A stretch of DNA of 25,021 nucleotides, taken from assembly GCA_027578815.1 (NCBI GenBank), contig JANBTH010000230.1:1-25021 (forward strand), given 5' to 3'. The notes beneath the pieces are model-generated. The model did not search any database and was not told the origin of the DNA. It worked only from the letters and a program-made list of their open reading frames with translations. How positions within the stretch are numbered: position 1 is the stretch's first letter; the number at the start of each line of letters is the position of its first letter. Source of the DNA: Coemansia sp. RSA 1804 (lineage: Eukaryota; Kickxellomycota; Kickxellomycetes; Kickxellales; Kickxellaceae). Below are positions 9,470 through 19,129 of the stretch, piece by piece. A program made the position numbers and the translations under genes.

Positions 9470-10008
9470 TGTTAAATAGAAATATAGATAGATATTGGTA
9501 TGCCAAAAAGACGAGAAACTTTAAAGAAAATAGGAAATGTTTGTATAATAGAATTCATTGAGAATAGAGAAGGGGCCTAATTGATATGTTGAAGAGCTTG
9601 GAGAGATTATCCACGTCAAACTGGCAAATACAAAAAATAGACATGTATAAAAGTTGTCAACCAGTAAATGCGCAGCGTTTTTTCTCAAGCAGTTATTTTT
9701 ATTCTATTTTTGTTGCTGCAATTAAGAGATTCTAACAATATTAATTGCAATGGTAGAACAATAACATTCTTGCAGGCTATAGTCACAGCTTTGGCAATAC
9801 AATGGCATGTATCTTTTTTGCATTGCATTCTGACAGAACCCCTTGCACATCAAACAATAAACGCAGGATTTCTCTCCCAACCAGCACAATAAGGCAGAAT
9901 CACTGCACCACATTGTCTTCCACACTCTACTTGTACAAATCCTCTTGCGACTCAAGATATATAAAAGAAATACAAGCTTGCAACAGCAAAAGAAAGCAGG
10001 CGGGATTC
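9470..10008. other. Intergenic region between ABC transporter start and Prp16 end
   Basis: 539 bases holding the ABC transporter upstream region and the Prp16 3' region. On the minus strand CCAAT lies at 9494-9498 (plus strand ATTGG), 25 bases before the transporter ATG, which is too close for a normal CCAAT box. TTTATT at 9698-9703 gives AATAAA on the minus strand, a possible Prp16 polyadenylation signal about 300 bases after its stop. A plus-strand TATAAAA near 9646 precedes a 74-codon frame (9668-9892) with a hydrophobic start, but the spacing is only about 20 bases, and I do not call a gene. Confidence 0.45.
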
Positions 10009-13000
10009 CTAAAGATGAGTCCGACGACGCGGGGTCTTGAAACGGGGAGTGCTTCCGGGAGTAACAATGCTCGAGCGCGAGGCACGTGCAGAGCCTGTCT
10101 TGCTGCCACCACGCATGGCAGACAATGAAACACGGCCGTTCTTCTCACTCTGAGCAGCCTCTTCTTCTTCGTCGTCGTCCTTCTGCTTCTTTTGCTCAAG
10201 AAGCTCGGCCTCGAATTTGGCCAAGTGCAGCTGAGCGTGGTGGGTGCGGGTCTCGCCAGGCTCGCGCAGACTAAAGAACATGGGGCCCATTTCAGCAAGC
10301 CAGCGTGGATCCACCGCAGTGACGCACTGCATGTACTCCTTGGAAGTGTAGACCAGCTCATGGTACACAATATAGTCGGGCGTGTACCCCATGCCGTAAA
10401 GCGCGCTGGTCGGGTGCACGTGGCACGGCATACCAGTCCGTAGATTCGAGTACTCGCCCAGCGACTTTGTTCGGGCGGCATGGTGGAAGTAAGCGGAGCA
10501 GATGCACTGCCGAATAATGTCCCAGTTGGCACCAGCACTGGCCAGCTGCCGTGTCGGCGACGCTTGCTGCATGATGTCAACGAGCTGGTCGCGCACCTCG
10601 CGGGCCTTGCGCATGGATTTGGGCAGCACAAAATGCCGGACGCACCAGGAGTCGCGGTACCCGTTGGCGCGCCACTGGTTATAGACGTTCAGCAGGGTGA
10701 GGTGGTCGGATTCGGGCACAAAGAACTTCTCGCGCGCAGCATCTGACTCGTCGAGCCGTTCCTTGGGGCGGTAGAAGACAGATGGTACGGCAAGCATCGA
10801 GACAATGGTGACGATCTCGGCAGCGCAACCGAGCTCCTGCGCGGTGGCAAGCATCTTGGCAGGCGCCGGATCCAGCGGCAGATGCACCATCCGGCGACCC
10901 AGATCGGTGATGCCGCCAATGTTGTCCAGTGCGCCGAGCGTCCACAGCTGGTACATGGATGTGCGGATAGTGTCGCGTGGCGGCGGGTCGAGAAAGTCAA
11001 AGTCCTCGAGACTGCCAACGCCGATGGATTTAAGCAGCATCACCACGTAAGCAAGGTTGGTGCGCTGGATCTCGGGAATGGGCGTCGCAAACATCTCGTC
11101 GCGGAATGCGCGCTCTGTGTACAGGCGATACGCAACGCCAGGAGCCGTTCGTCCGGCGCGACCGGCGCGTTGTCGGGCGTTGGCCTGTGCAATAGGTGTG
11201 ACCTGCAGCGAGTCCATTCCAATACGTGGGTTGTAAACCTTGAGCTTGTAGAAGCCGCAGTCAACCACGTAGCGCACGCCGTCGACTGTTAGCGACGTCT
11301 CGGCAATGTTGGTGGCAACCACGGCCTTGCGCGCAGGCGCGGGCTCAAAGATCTTGGCCTGCAGATCGGCCGGCAGCTGCGAGTAAATCGGCAGCACCGT
11401 CAGCGGCTCAGCGCCAGTAACGGCAGCCAGGCGGTCGCGCAGGGCGTCGCAGCAGGCCTCGATGTCCTCCTGGCCAGTCATAAACACCAGAATATCGCCA
11501 GGCGGCTGCGAGAGATGAATGGTTAGTGTCTGACGGACGGCACTGTCAACGTAGTCCTCGCACGGCGTCTTGCTGAACATCGCATCCACCGGGAATGTGC
11601 GACCCGGAATCGTGAAGACCGGCGCGCTGCCAAAGAAGTCGGCAAACCGCTGGGCATCCATGGTGGCCGATGTGACAATGATCTTGATGTCACGGCGGGA
11701 GGATGCAATCTGGCGCAGCAGCCCAAGCAAAACGTCTGTGTTGAGCGTGCGCTCGTGTGCCTCATCGATGATGACAGCGCTGTACTGCGCAAGGTCGCGA
11801 CGCGCAAGTGCCTCGCGCAGAAGCACGCCGTCCGTCATGTACTTGAGCAGCGTCTGCGGCGATGTGCAGTCCTCGAAGCGAATCGCGTATCCGACGGCGC
11901 CACCCACCGTCACATCCATCTCCTCGGCCACACGCTTCGCCACACTCATTGCCGCCACGCGCCGCGGTTGAGTGCACGCAATCATGCCGCGGCGCGTGTA
12001 CCCTGCCTCATGCAGGTACTGCGCCAGCTGCGTGGTTTTGCCCGACCCGGTCTCGCCCACAACCACCGTCACCTGGTTTTCACCGATCGTCTGCATCAAT
12101 GCGTCGCGGCACGCAAACGCCGGCAGAAACTCACGCTGTTCCCGCAGTGAGCGCGAACGCGAGAACTCTGATCCGCCAAACGCCGTCTGCTGAGCTTCTG
12201 CCGCCGGTTTCTCTGCCGGGAATGTTTCCGGTGGCTGCGCTGATGTCTCATCCTTCTGCGTGTCTTCCGCCTCCTCTGCAACAACGCCCATGACGCTGCC
12301 CAGCGTAGTGCCTGCCGCGTCAACAGCGTCGCGTGTGGCCTTCATGCGCTCGCGCTTCTCGCGGATGTCGCGCACAAGCGCACTCCCCTTGCGCGAAAAC
12401 ACAGCCAGATCGCTGGTCGGATCAACCACGGTCTGAACCGGATCCGCCAGCCTCGTCAGCACAGTGCCCTCCAGAAACGGCGGCTTCAGATCATGCACCA
12501 GCAGATGCACACGCGCTCCGTCCGCATCATCGTCCACATCGTCGGCTCCTGCCGTCTGCATCACGCCCGACTGCGTCAGCCGGTTGGTTTCCCACCGATC
12601 GTTATCGCGACTGTACTGCATCTGCCGCGCAGTCATGCGCTTCGCCTGCTGTCCGAGTAGCTTGGCCTCCAGCCGGTCGTCGTGGTCCACGTAGTCTGCA
12701 AACGGGTTGTGTGTATCGTCTACGGCTCCGCCGGTCTCGTCGCCGCCGTACCAGTCGCGATCCAATTGCCGCTGCGCCGCCTCCCATTCTCGCCGGTCCG
12801 TCGTGTCTGCACTATCGTCTTCACGTCCACCAATGTCTGTCGACTGACGCCAGCGCGGCGTGGTCGGCGCTTGCCGGTGCTGCGGAGTCGGCGCATCCCA
12901 TCTGCTGCTCCTACTGTTGCCGCCAGTGGATGGCCTTCCAGGCGTGCCCAAGGGTCGCAACAAATCTCTAGCCTCTTCTCGTCTGCCAGCGTCCGATAAT

Positions 13001-14010
13001 TGCTGCCGGTGCTGCGGTGTCGGCATATCCCACCTGCTGCCTTTGCCGCTGCTAGTGGATGGTCTTCCAGGTGTGCCGATCCGCGACGAGCTTCTGCTTT
13101 CGTCTCGCCTGCCACTCGAGCGGCTTGTCCCACGCTCGCTGCCTCCACCTCGCCGATCCGGTGATCGTGATCGCGGCCGGTGGTCCCTCCTGGTATCTCT
13201 TTCGCTGTCGCCAATGCGGCTTCGACCGCCGGTGTGCGGGTCCGCTTGGCGGTGACGCTGGGTGAGACGTCGTCGGTGTTCTTCTAATCGCTGCTGAGCA
13301 CTTGCCGACACTCCGCCAGGATCAGACGGCGTGTCAGCTCGCCGCTTACGCAGACTGGAAGGCACGTGTTGGACTCTGAACTGTGGTCCCACCACGGTGT
13401 CTTGCTTATGTGTTTCCTCCTTCCTTGCTTCCTCACCCTTCGTGTTCTGCCGCTCCCGCATCGACTTTACTGCATCCGCGCGTAGCTTGGTTGCCAGCTT
13501 GTCAAGCCCCAACGCTGACTTGCCCCGGTCGCTGGTTGTTGGTTGGTGCTCGGCGGTGCTGCTGCTGTACTTTTTTGATGGTAGCGAGTTTGAATCTTCG
13601 TCTCCTGTGTTTTCAAAGCGGCTTCTGCTTTTAGGCACGTACACTAGTCCTCCACTACTGTCACCGCCGCCAAGTCTGTCAGAGGAAGTACTCGTCGACT
13701 GCCTTTGCTGATGCTCCTTGTTTCCAGCATCCACCCCTGCAAACAGCTTGCTAGCCAATTCCGTCTTAGCCTTTCCTTTCTGGTATGCCTGAATTGTGTT
13801 ATATGCCGCCTGGAGACTGTTGCTATCAAACCGCCCAAACATCTTGCATGCGTTTTCAAACAGTTGGAAGCTGCCTGCTTTGGTTCCAAACTGAATTAGC
13901 CGCTTGCTCACAATATCTGTAGCGGGCTGTTGCGACCTCCCCTCTGCTGCGTTTTCGAGTATCTGCTTCACCTCACCAACTAGGTTCAGGTCAATATCCT
14001 GCGTGTCCAT
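10009..14010 (-). CDS. PRP16: Pre-mRNA-splicing DEAH-box RNA helicase Prp16 (DHX38)
   Basis: 1333 residues from ATG at 14010. The first 600 or so are polar and disordered, with RS/RD-rich segments (about 240-320) and two RWD(M/A)PTPQHRQ motifs. The segment DPTSDLAVFSRKGSALVRDIREKRERMK-like (about 530-560) just before the helicase core is characteristic of Prp16. The core shows motif I GETGSGKTT (652-660), motif II DEAH (749-752), motif III SAT, motif VI QRAGRAGR (947-954), then the winged-helix, ratchet and OB-fold region (GMGYTPDYIVYHELVYTSKEYMQ). The C-terminus TPRFKTPRRRTHL resembles other Prp16 tails. Prp16 uses ATP to remodel the spliceosome after the first step, allowing the second, and proofreads branch-site use. 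The gene is strongly G+C-rich at third positions, unlike its AT-rich flanks, which also produces long open frames on the opposite strand that I treat as spurious. Confidence 0.95.
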   Translation of the reverse strand: MDTQDIDLNLVGEVKQILENAAEGRSQQPATDIVSKRLIQFGTKAGSFQLFENACKMFGRFDSNSLQAAYNTIQAYQKGKAKTELASKLFAGVDAGNKEHQQRQSTSTSSDRLGGGDSSGGLVYVPKSRSRFENTGDEDSNSLPSKKYSSSTAEHQPTTSDRGKSALGLDKLATKLRADAVKSMRERQNTKGEEARKEETHKQDTVVGPQFRVQHVPSSLRKRRADTPSDPGGVSASAQQRLEEHRRRLTQRHRQADPHTGGRSRIGDSERDTRRDHRPRSRSPDRRGGGSERGTSRSSGRRDESRSSSRIGTPGRPSTSSGKGSRWDMPTPQHRQQLSDAGRREEARDLLRPLGTPGRPSTGGNSRSSRWDAPTPQHRQAPTTPRWRQSTDIGGREDDSADTTDRREWEAAQRQLDRDWYGGDETGGAVDDTHNPFADYVDHDDRLEAKLLGQQAKRMTARQMQYSRDNDRWETNRLTQSGVMQTAGADDVDDDADGARVHLLVHDLKPPFLEGTVLTRLADPVQTVVDPTSDLAVFSRKGSALVRDIREKRERMKATRDAVDAAGTTLGSVMGVVAEEAEDTQKDETSAQPPETFPAEKPAAEAQQTAFGGSEFSRSRSLREQREFLPAFACRDALMQTIGENQVTVVVGETGSGKTTQLAQYLHEAGYTRRGMIACTQPRRVAAMSVAKRVAEEMDVTVGGAVGYAIRFEDCTSPQTLLKYMTDGVLLREALARRDLAQYSAVIIDEAHERTLNTDVLLGLLRQIASSRRDIKIIVTSATMDAQRFADFFGSAPVFTIPGRTFPVDAMFSKTPCEDYVDSAVRQTLTIHLSQPPGDILVFMTGQEDIEACCDALRDRLAAVTGAEPLTVLPIYSQLPADLQAKIFEPAPARKAVVATNIAETSLTVDGVRYVVDCGFYKLKVYNPRIGMDSLQVTPIAQANARQRAGRAGRTAPGVAYRLYTERAFRDEMFATPIPEIQRTNLAYVVMLLKSIGVGSLEDFDFLDPPPRDTIRTSMYQLWTLGALDNIGGITDLGRRMVHLPLDPAPAKMLATAQELGCAAEIVTIVSMLAVPSVFYRPKERLDESDAAREKFFVPESDHLTLLNVYNQWRANGYRDSWCVRHFVLPKSMRKAREVRDQLVDIMQQASPTRQLASAGANWDIIRQCICSAYFHHAARTKSLGEYSNLRTGMPCHVHPTSALYGMGYTPDYIVYHELVYTSKEYMQCVTAVDPRWLAEMGPMFFSLREPGETRTHHAQLHLAKFEAELLEQKKQKDDDEEEEAAQSEKNGRVSLSAMRGGSKTGSARASRSSIVTPGSTPRFKTPRRRTHL
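12871..13077 (-). repeat. Internal imperfect repeat in the Prp16 N-terminal region
   Basis: Two related DNA segments, 12871-12948 and 13003-13077, each encode TPGRPST, then a Ser/Gly/Arg stretch, then RWDxPTPQHRQ. The two RWD motifs are R326-D328 and R370-D372, 44 residues apart. The DNA copies differ at many third positions, so the duplication is not recent or has been kept at protein level. Confidence 0.75.
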
Positions 14011-14339
14011 ATCAACTATGTTCTATTAACAACAATTGCAGCAATAATTTTCCTTTACAATATCCCCATTTATGCTTCACGCAGTCATTGAGTGTGAGAA
14101 AGAAAGAGGATTCGGATAATGACAATGATAATAATAATAATGACGTTGGCAATTATGGCAGGTAAGAGCTTTCCAGAAATTTGTTATTATGATGTCATAT
14201 ATAAATTTATAATACATGATGATGCTAATATGACAGGTTCAATTTTCAACCCGATTATGGGATATCGGTCAAGAACATTATGTAAATTGGGTTTATGCAG
14301 TAAAAATTGTATACCGTACACAAATTGATAGCTTTGAGT
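14011..14339. other. AT-rich spacer upstream of Prp16 and of the first small lysine-rich gene
   Basis: This contains the Prp16 upstream region (minus strand) and the start of the region before the small gene at 14489. An (AAT)n-like run lies at 14126-14142. There is a 69-codon plus-strand frame starting at 14119 made largely of Ile/Met from that run; I judge it spurious. The similarity shared with the copies at 17.6 and 19.1 kb begins only at about 14340. Confidence 0.45.
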
Positions 14340-14488
14340 GTTGGAATATAAAAATTAGATGTGCTGCCGCCTCGCCCCCTCTAGTTGAGTAGCTTTTTCT
14401 TTTACTTTAACATTCTTTACTACATATTCATATATTGAAATACAAATAAAGGTGTCATTTTAATACCAAGCTATTTTTTTACTTAATC
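14340..14488 (+). promoter_or_regulatory. Conserved TATA-to-ATG leader, copy 1
   Basis: TATAAAA at 14347-14353 stands 142 bases before the ATG. The sequence after it aligns along its length with the leaders at 17654-17791 and 19130-19259. Shared blocks are an ATGTGC/ATGTAC-type segment just after the TATA box, a CTTTTTC/GGTTTTTT pyrimidine tract, TTTACTACATAT with a CATATAT run, and, next to the start codon, AAGCTATTTTTTTACTTAATC. It is the probable promoter and 5' UTR. Conservation is direct observation; promoter function is inference. Confidence 0.6.
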
Positions 14489-14680
14489 ATGGGAGATAAT
14501 GATAGAACAGGTAAAGGCAAACGTAATGATGGAAGATCAGCGAATGACAAACATAAGACTATAACCCCAGGTCAAGTAGAGAAAAAAAAGGAATGTAAGA
14601 GCGGATCGAATGGAAATTCCACTATAAAGAAATCGAGTCCTAAAAGTGGTACATTGTATTTGAGTTTTTCTGGCAAATAA
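14489..14680 (+). CDS. Small lysine-rich protein, family copy 1 (short form)
   Basis: 63 residues beginning MGDNDRTGKGKR. It is very polar and basic (Lys, Gly, Ser, Asn), with no signal peptide or membrane segment. Protein and DNA match the 102-residue copy at 17792 at the ATG, at the GRSA block (DNA GGAAGATCAGC identical), at the C-terminal end and in the sequence after the stop (AATTAATG). It lacks the charged central tract of copy 2, most simply by a deletion. I recognise no domain and propose no function. Homologous flanks on both sides and an open frame support a real gene or a recent relict, but the short length keeps confidence moderate. Confidence 0.45.
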   Translation: MGDNDRTGKGKRNDGRSANDKHKTITPGQVEKKKECKSGSNGNSTIKKSSPKSGTLYLSFSGK

Positions 14681-14979
14681 TTAATGTCTACCAGCTAGTT
14701 AATTTCGTAGTTAACATTCCTTTTTGGTTGTTAAATTCATGCCATAGTAACATTTGCAAGTACTTGCAATTGCACATGTCACACTTGTGTTTGCGACACT
14801 GGTTTAATCTGGTTTACAGCCTGTAACAACACCTGTGTTGTTGCGTAATTTAATTGCCAAAAATGCTATGAAGATAAGAAGCCCTCTCATTTAATAATGT
14901 TTAGTAGTTATCTGAATAAAAAATAATTTGGATAGAGTATAAAAATATATTACTAAATCAGTATTACTGTTCTGCCATA
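14681..14979. other. 3' flank of small gene copy 1 and spacer
   Basis: The first 60-70 bases (AATTAATG... AGTTAA... TTTTTGGTTGTT) match the sequence following copy 2 at about 18107-18165, so the duplicated unit extends past the stop codon. The remainder is AT-rich with no gene seen. It also forms the 3' side of the F-box-like pseudogene on the minus strand. Confidence 0.5.
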
Positions 14980-16664
14980 TCAGTCTGCTATCCAGAGAAC
15001 ATGCTGTATTCTATTAATGTGCTTGTCATTCAATCCACTTGCAATGAGATGTATGATGGTGCTTTCAAAATCATATCTGTAGCTATGTGGAACGCATGCC
15101 AAAGTAAAGTTGGTGCATAGAATGGCAAATGCAAGCGCTGTTTCTGTCGCAGGTTTTATCTCATTGGCGTTTTCTTCTATAAACTTCCAACATCTAAACC
15201 GGTGACTTAGAGGATAGTTATTTTTGTAGATATTGTCAATAAAGTTGGCAAGCTGTGTAATATCAGTCCCAAAGTCAACGTTTCCAGGAACACATTCAAG
15301 CGTTGACAAATTGGGCAAAAGCTTTACAATTGCAATGAGCTCAAGCAGCATGCCATTAAATCCAGAAAAACGCAGTACTTGGATGTTTTCTAGATTTGGA
15401 GTTTCTGCCAAAATGCTATCAATGCCTTGAAGCACCCCCTTTTGCAGAAAAAAGGTTGTCGTTGCTGGAGTGATAAGTTTTACTCCAAATCTTGAAAGCA
15501 CTTTAAAATCATTCTCAGCAATGCCATTATCTACAAAATCATAAACAGATACGTGGCTCAGTCAGCTGTACTTGCCAGGAGCAAAGGTCTTGTGTCTGTT
15601 CAATATGTCTAATATACGGACATTAGTTCTAATATTCAAATACTCCAGGGTGTTGTGGATGCCTCGGAATAGCGTGTTGTCATTGAATATATACCATGAA
15701 TCCCATTGAAGTGATTTTAACGCTGGGAACAGGACTACTTCTCTATCTACACTAAGGGCTTTGGTTTGAGCATAGTTGTTGGGGCTACTAAACCTAAACA
15801 CTTCTAGGCTTGGATACACAACCGGCTTGTCTTCTTTGTCAAAAATAAAAGATCTTATGTTTTGCATGTTGATGTCAATAATATTCAACAACACCAGAGT
15901 GGAAGCTGACTTTCTGATGATGTGGACGTAAATGTCATCTTGGTCTAAGGAGCACTCAACCTTTGTAAGCTCTACGCTATTCTGCATAAACTGGTTTCCA
16001 CGCGGTAGAGACAATTTTCCTTTGGATATTGCAAGTGATTTGATCTTCTCAGAAACTTCTGACAGAAAATCTTCTATTTTTGAAGTACAGTCAAACGACA
16101 GATTATACTCAGGTAAGTTTGGTTTAAAAACGCCAAGAGCAATTTCTTGAAGTTGCGGCATTACGATTGGTATACGCTGGGCTAGCCAGTAAACTCTCTT
16201 TTTGTCAAAGGAAGTGTTTTCATCCAACGTATGGTCAAGGAATTCAGGAATCTCAACAAATAAATGGTGTGCTGAGGAGAAAACAAGACTCTCTGGCCAA
16301 TCTAAAAAATAATTTGTAAAGGCATTCTCACGTTGAAGGTGTGGGTTAACCCCAAAGACCACATTAACGCATTTAACGTAGCTTCTGTAGTCTTTGTGTA
16401 TTCTGATGTTATTCGGCAAGCAGGGATACTCCAGTCGACATGATTCCCTCTCAGCAGATATGCAAATTTTAACCTTGCTAAAAAGTATTTGAGAGTGAGT
16501 TTGCGCCAATAACAGCTAACATTGTAGAATACGGACCAAACCTGATCCTGTTTGGTGGGCGGGTCCAAAATAAAAATTGTATCTAGACTAGAAGAATAAC
16601 AGTAAAATGCGATTTTCTCTGCTACATGCAGAGGAAGGGTCTGAAAAGCAGAAGGAATTGTCAT
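14980..16664 (-). pseudogene. Broken gene of a long F-box-like protein family
   Basis: Three minus-strand pieces make up one protein of about 560 residues. The first, from ATG at 16664 (MTIPSAFQTLPLHVAEKIAFY), has an F-box-like start (LPLHVAEKI...) followed by WSVFYNVSCYWRKLTLKYF, and runs in one frame. Near 16470-16490 the sensible reading moves to another frame (KVKICISAERESCRLEYPCLP onward) and continues to a TGA at 15562-15564. The same frame then resumes to 14980 with RFRCWKF and other features of the same family. I recall such proteins as a large, divergent family in Coemansia-like fungi; they resemble F-box proteins with a repeat-like C-terminal part, which in general recruit substrates to SCF ubiquitin ligases. 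The gene has one frameshift and one in-frame stop. It is either a pseudogene or carries sequence errors; an intron does not fit well because no GT-AG pair of normal length spans either break. Confidence 0.7.
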
Positions 16665-17284
16665 AGTTATAGAGAAAAATACTTTGGAAACTAAGAGCAA
16701 AAATAATTAAAAAAAAAAAAAAGAGAATGAAAAAGTCAGAAGAAACTTATTAGGCTTGGCAGCTTTACTGACTCAATGGGTTTTAAGCCTTCAGCGCATC
16801 CGTTTCTGAAAAAAGTTTTTTTTGCTAATCATTTATTTTCTTGATAGATATGCACACGCGAGAATCAGCTACCATTAGTGACATGCGGATACAAGGATCT
16901 GCATCCTCAGCGTGGCTTAGACATGTATCTGGGATATCACACTCAAACATCCGTTTCGGCTATTTAAGAAAAAGACATTCCTGTATCCAATACGTTTTAC
17001 ATGGTTAATTCTATATTTTATTCACACGTGTCTATAACATATTTTGCGTAAACATGCACTTGTTCATATCTAGAAATAATGTGGTACAGACAGAATACGT
17101 CAATAGCAGCCCTAGATATCTAGTTTTAAAATTAATAATGCCTATAATACTCTTGCCGGTGATTTGTTGGCACCATGTCAAGTCTTGGCATTTAAGGCTC
17201 TAAAATGGCTATATCGTAAACTTGAAAATGCAAATGAAACCATTTTAAAGATTAAATGCTATGCTTGTATATTAATGTTTGGAA
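16665..17284. other. AT-rich spacer between pseudogene and tandem duplication
   Basis: No gene seen. A poly(A) run lies at about 16709-16722, and a perfect 12-base palindrome CTAGATATCTAG at 17112-17123. The first part would hold the old promoter of the F-box-like gene on the minus strand. Confidence 0.45.
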
Positions 17285-17653
17285 GCCGTAGGGCAGCAGA
17301 ATATAAATTCTTCAATTATAAAAAATTATAAACTAATTGCATTAATATGCAGAACCTACTCAATAAGTGGTGTTTAACATGTTTCTCTTTATGTACGTTT
17401 TGTCAATGTAAAACTACTCCCCAATATGTAACATGTGAGTAGATAAATTTAAACAGTAAATTAAGATATGTGTAGTATCTAATTTGTGTCACCTGCGCTT
17501 AATAAGCTAATAGCGGAAACAAAAAACTTACAATCTAGCTTTTAATGTGTAAAACTTATGTATAGTATTTAATACCGGAATTAGAAGCATCAAGTGTTGG
17601 TATCTAATTGTATTTAAATTAATTTTATGTATATTATTTTTTTGAACATTTAG

Positions 17654-17791
17654 TATAAAAACATTGAATGTGCAACTGCCTTGCTTTCTCGAGCCAACTG
17701 GTTTTTTTACTTTTAAATAATTTACTATACACACTTATTAGAATAGATATAAAGACGACAATTTAATTCCGAGCTATTTTTTTACTAAGAC
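17654..17791 (+). promoter_or_regulatory. Conserved TATA-to-ATG leader, copy 2
   Basis: TATAAAA at 17654-17660 is 138 bases before the ATG. The segment ATGTGCAACTGCC, a TTCTCGAGCCAACTGG block, a poly-T tract with TTTACT, and GAGCTATTTTTTTACTAAGAC next to the ATG correspond to the other two leaders. It is the probable promoter and 5' UTR of the gene at 17792. Confidence 0.6.
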
Positions 17792-18100
17792 ATGGAAAAT
17801 ACTACAGATGGCAATAATAGCTATCAACACATTACATTTGCAAATGAAGTAAATCAAAGCAAATATGGAAAAGGAAGATCAGCATACCAAAGACAAAAGG
17901 ACAGAACTCCACAACAAATACAAGAAGATGATGATAAGCTAAATGCAAGAAAAAAAAGAAGAGAAATAGAGAAAGAAAGACAAGCAAAAGAAAAAGAACA
18001 AAAAGAAAAGAAAAAAATGGAACGTATGGATAGAGAAAAAGAACTACCCATTACAGACAAACTGGATCCTCGAAAGAGCTCAACAAATTTAGGCTTATAA
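17792..18100 (+). CDS. Small charged protein with predicted coiled-coil, family copy 2 (intact form)
   Basis: 102 residues. The N-terminal third is polar (MENTTDGNNSYQHITFANEV), followed by SKYGKGRSAYQRQKDRTPQQI. A Lys/Glu/Arg-rich tract at about 48-86 (for example REIEKERQAKEKEQKEKKK) looks like a single charged helix or coiled coil. A short tail TDKLDPRKSSTNLGL ends the protein. No signal peptide, membrane segment or known domain is visible, and the basic charge would fit a nucleic-acid or intracellular protein, which is only a guess. It is the longest and only fully open member of the three-copy family here and keeps leader and 3' flank in common with copy 1. It may be a lineage-specific gene. 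Low-complexity tracts can keep frames open by chance, so support comes mainly from the homologous copies. Confidence 0.55.
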   Translation: MENTTDGNNSYQHITFANEVNQSKYGKGRSAYQRQKDRTPQQIQEDDDKLNARKKRREIEKERQAKEKEQKEKKKMERMDREKELPITDKLDPRKSSTNLGL

Positions 18101-19129
18101 AGTCCTTAATTAATGGCTAATAACTACAGTTAATTTTGCAGTTTATATTTTTTTGCTTGTTGGAACCAGAAAATTATTTTTAAACAAGAATTTATGGCTA
18201 AACATGTATAAATTTGTTGCACAAAAAGGAGAGTACATGTGAGCTGGTAACAGATCTCACATTTGACTTTTTGAATCTATTTGCATTTTTGATGTTGACT
18301 AGTAAAGTTATTCTTATTACAGATTTATATTTGGTTTAAAATACTTTAGATTAACGAAAATATAATAAAAATGGATTCTACAGTAAATTAAGCAAGAAAT
18401 AAGACGTGTCCTTACTAATTGGATAATAAAAATGCAAACTTTTCAAAAATACTCAACAAAAGTGATGATAACAGACAGAGCAGTTTAATAACCCTTAATT
18501 AATTTGGCTAATATTAGGCTGAACTAGAGCAAAACTCTTGAAAGTTGTGCGCAGATATAAGCTTATATTCCTGTATCTATATATACTGTCAACTACATGG
18601 ACACAAAAGCATTTGGCATTTATAGCATGCATCTAAATACAATTAGCAGTTATTGTTTTTTATAATGTTTTTATGTAAAACCTTGATAACCAACAGCTGT
18701 CTGTTGTGGTCTGCCCTGTTTGTCAAGCAATGCCCAAGATTATAGAAAATAACTTTTAAAATGCAGCTGCAAATAAGTCTATGGATTATAGAGAGTTTAA
18801 GCTAGCCACTTTAACATACAGAGTTTTCTTAATAAGTGAGTTTTCGGCATGTTTCTAGTCATGTACTTTTTATTATCATAAAACTACCCTCCGACATGCA
18901 ATACGAAATTATATAGATTTAAGTAAAAAAGAAAATTCACTTAATGTTTTGGTAGTGTCAGCTGCACATAATTAATAATTGTGAATATAAAAATACAATC
19001 TAGCTTGTAAAATGCAGTATATTCATTATGCACAATCAAATATTCGAATTAAAAGCATTGAAAGTCATGTTACAATTACATTTTAATTAATTTCTCATAT
19101 ATTAATTTTTTAGCAATTGAACATAAAAG

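Larger units (their letters stand above)
17285..18755. repeat. Tandem duplication, unit A (period about 1.47 kb)
   Basis: The start of this unit matches the region from about 18757 onward. Landmarks keep nearly the same offset: AATAAGTG followed by CATGTTTCT (17378 and 18848, offset 1470), TATAAAA (17654 and 19130, offset 1476) and the ATG (17792 and 19260, offset 1468). Similarity is moderate, with many substitutions and small indels, so the duplication is old. Unit A carries the intact copy 2 gene and then about 650 bases of AT-rich DNA without a gene. CCTTAATTAAT plus GGCTAATA occurs at 18104-18122 and again at 18493-18513, perhaps a leftover of another 3' end. Confidence 0.65.

Noticed and set aside
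9722..9955. Cysteine-rich minus-strand frame (CVYCLMCKGFC and YCQSCDY)
   Set aside because: The frame opens with TTG, not ATG, lies in the Prp16 3' region, and the Cys codons come from TGCA-rich AT sequence. No zinc-binding family is recognisable.
9927..10631. 234-codon minus-strand open frame overlapping the Prp16 3' end
   Set aside because: It is a different frame of the GC-rich Prp16 coding region; the Arg/Ser/Pro-rich composition is typical of an off-frame reading.
12333..12971. 212-codon plus-strand open frame in the Prp16 region
   Set aside because: It is opposite-strand reading of GC-rich coding DNA, with no domain features.
14119..14328. 69-codon plus-strand frame upstream of small gene copy 1
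   Set aside because: Its start is an AAT/ATA repeat, and it shares nothing with the leaders of the other copies.
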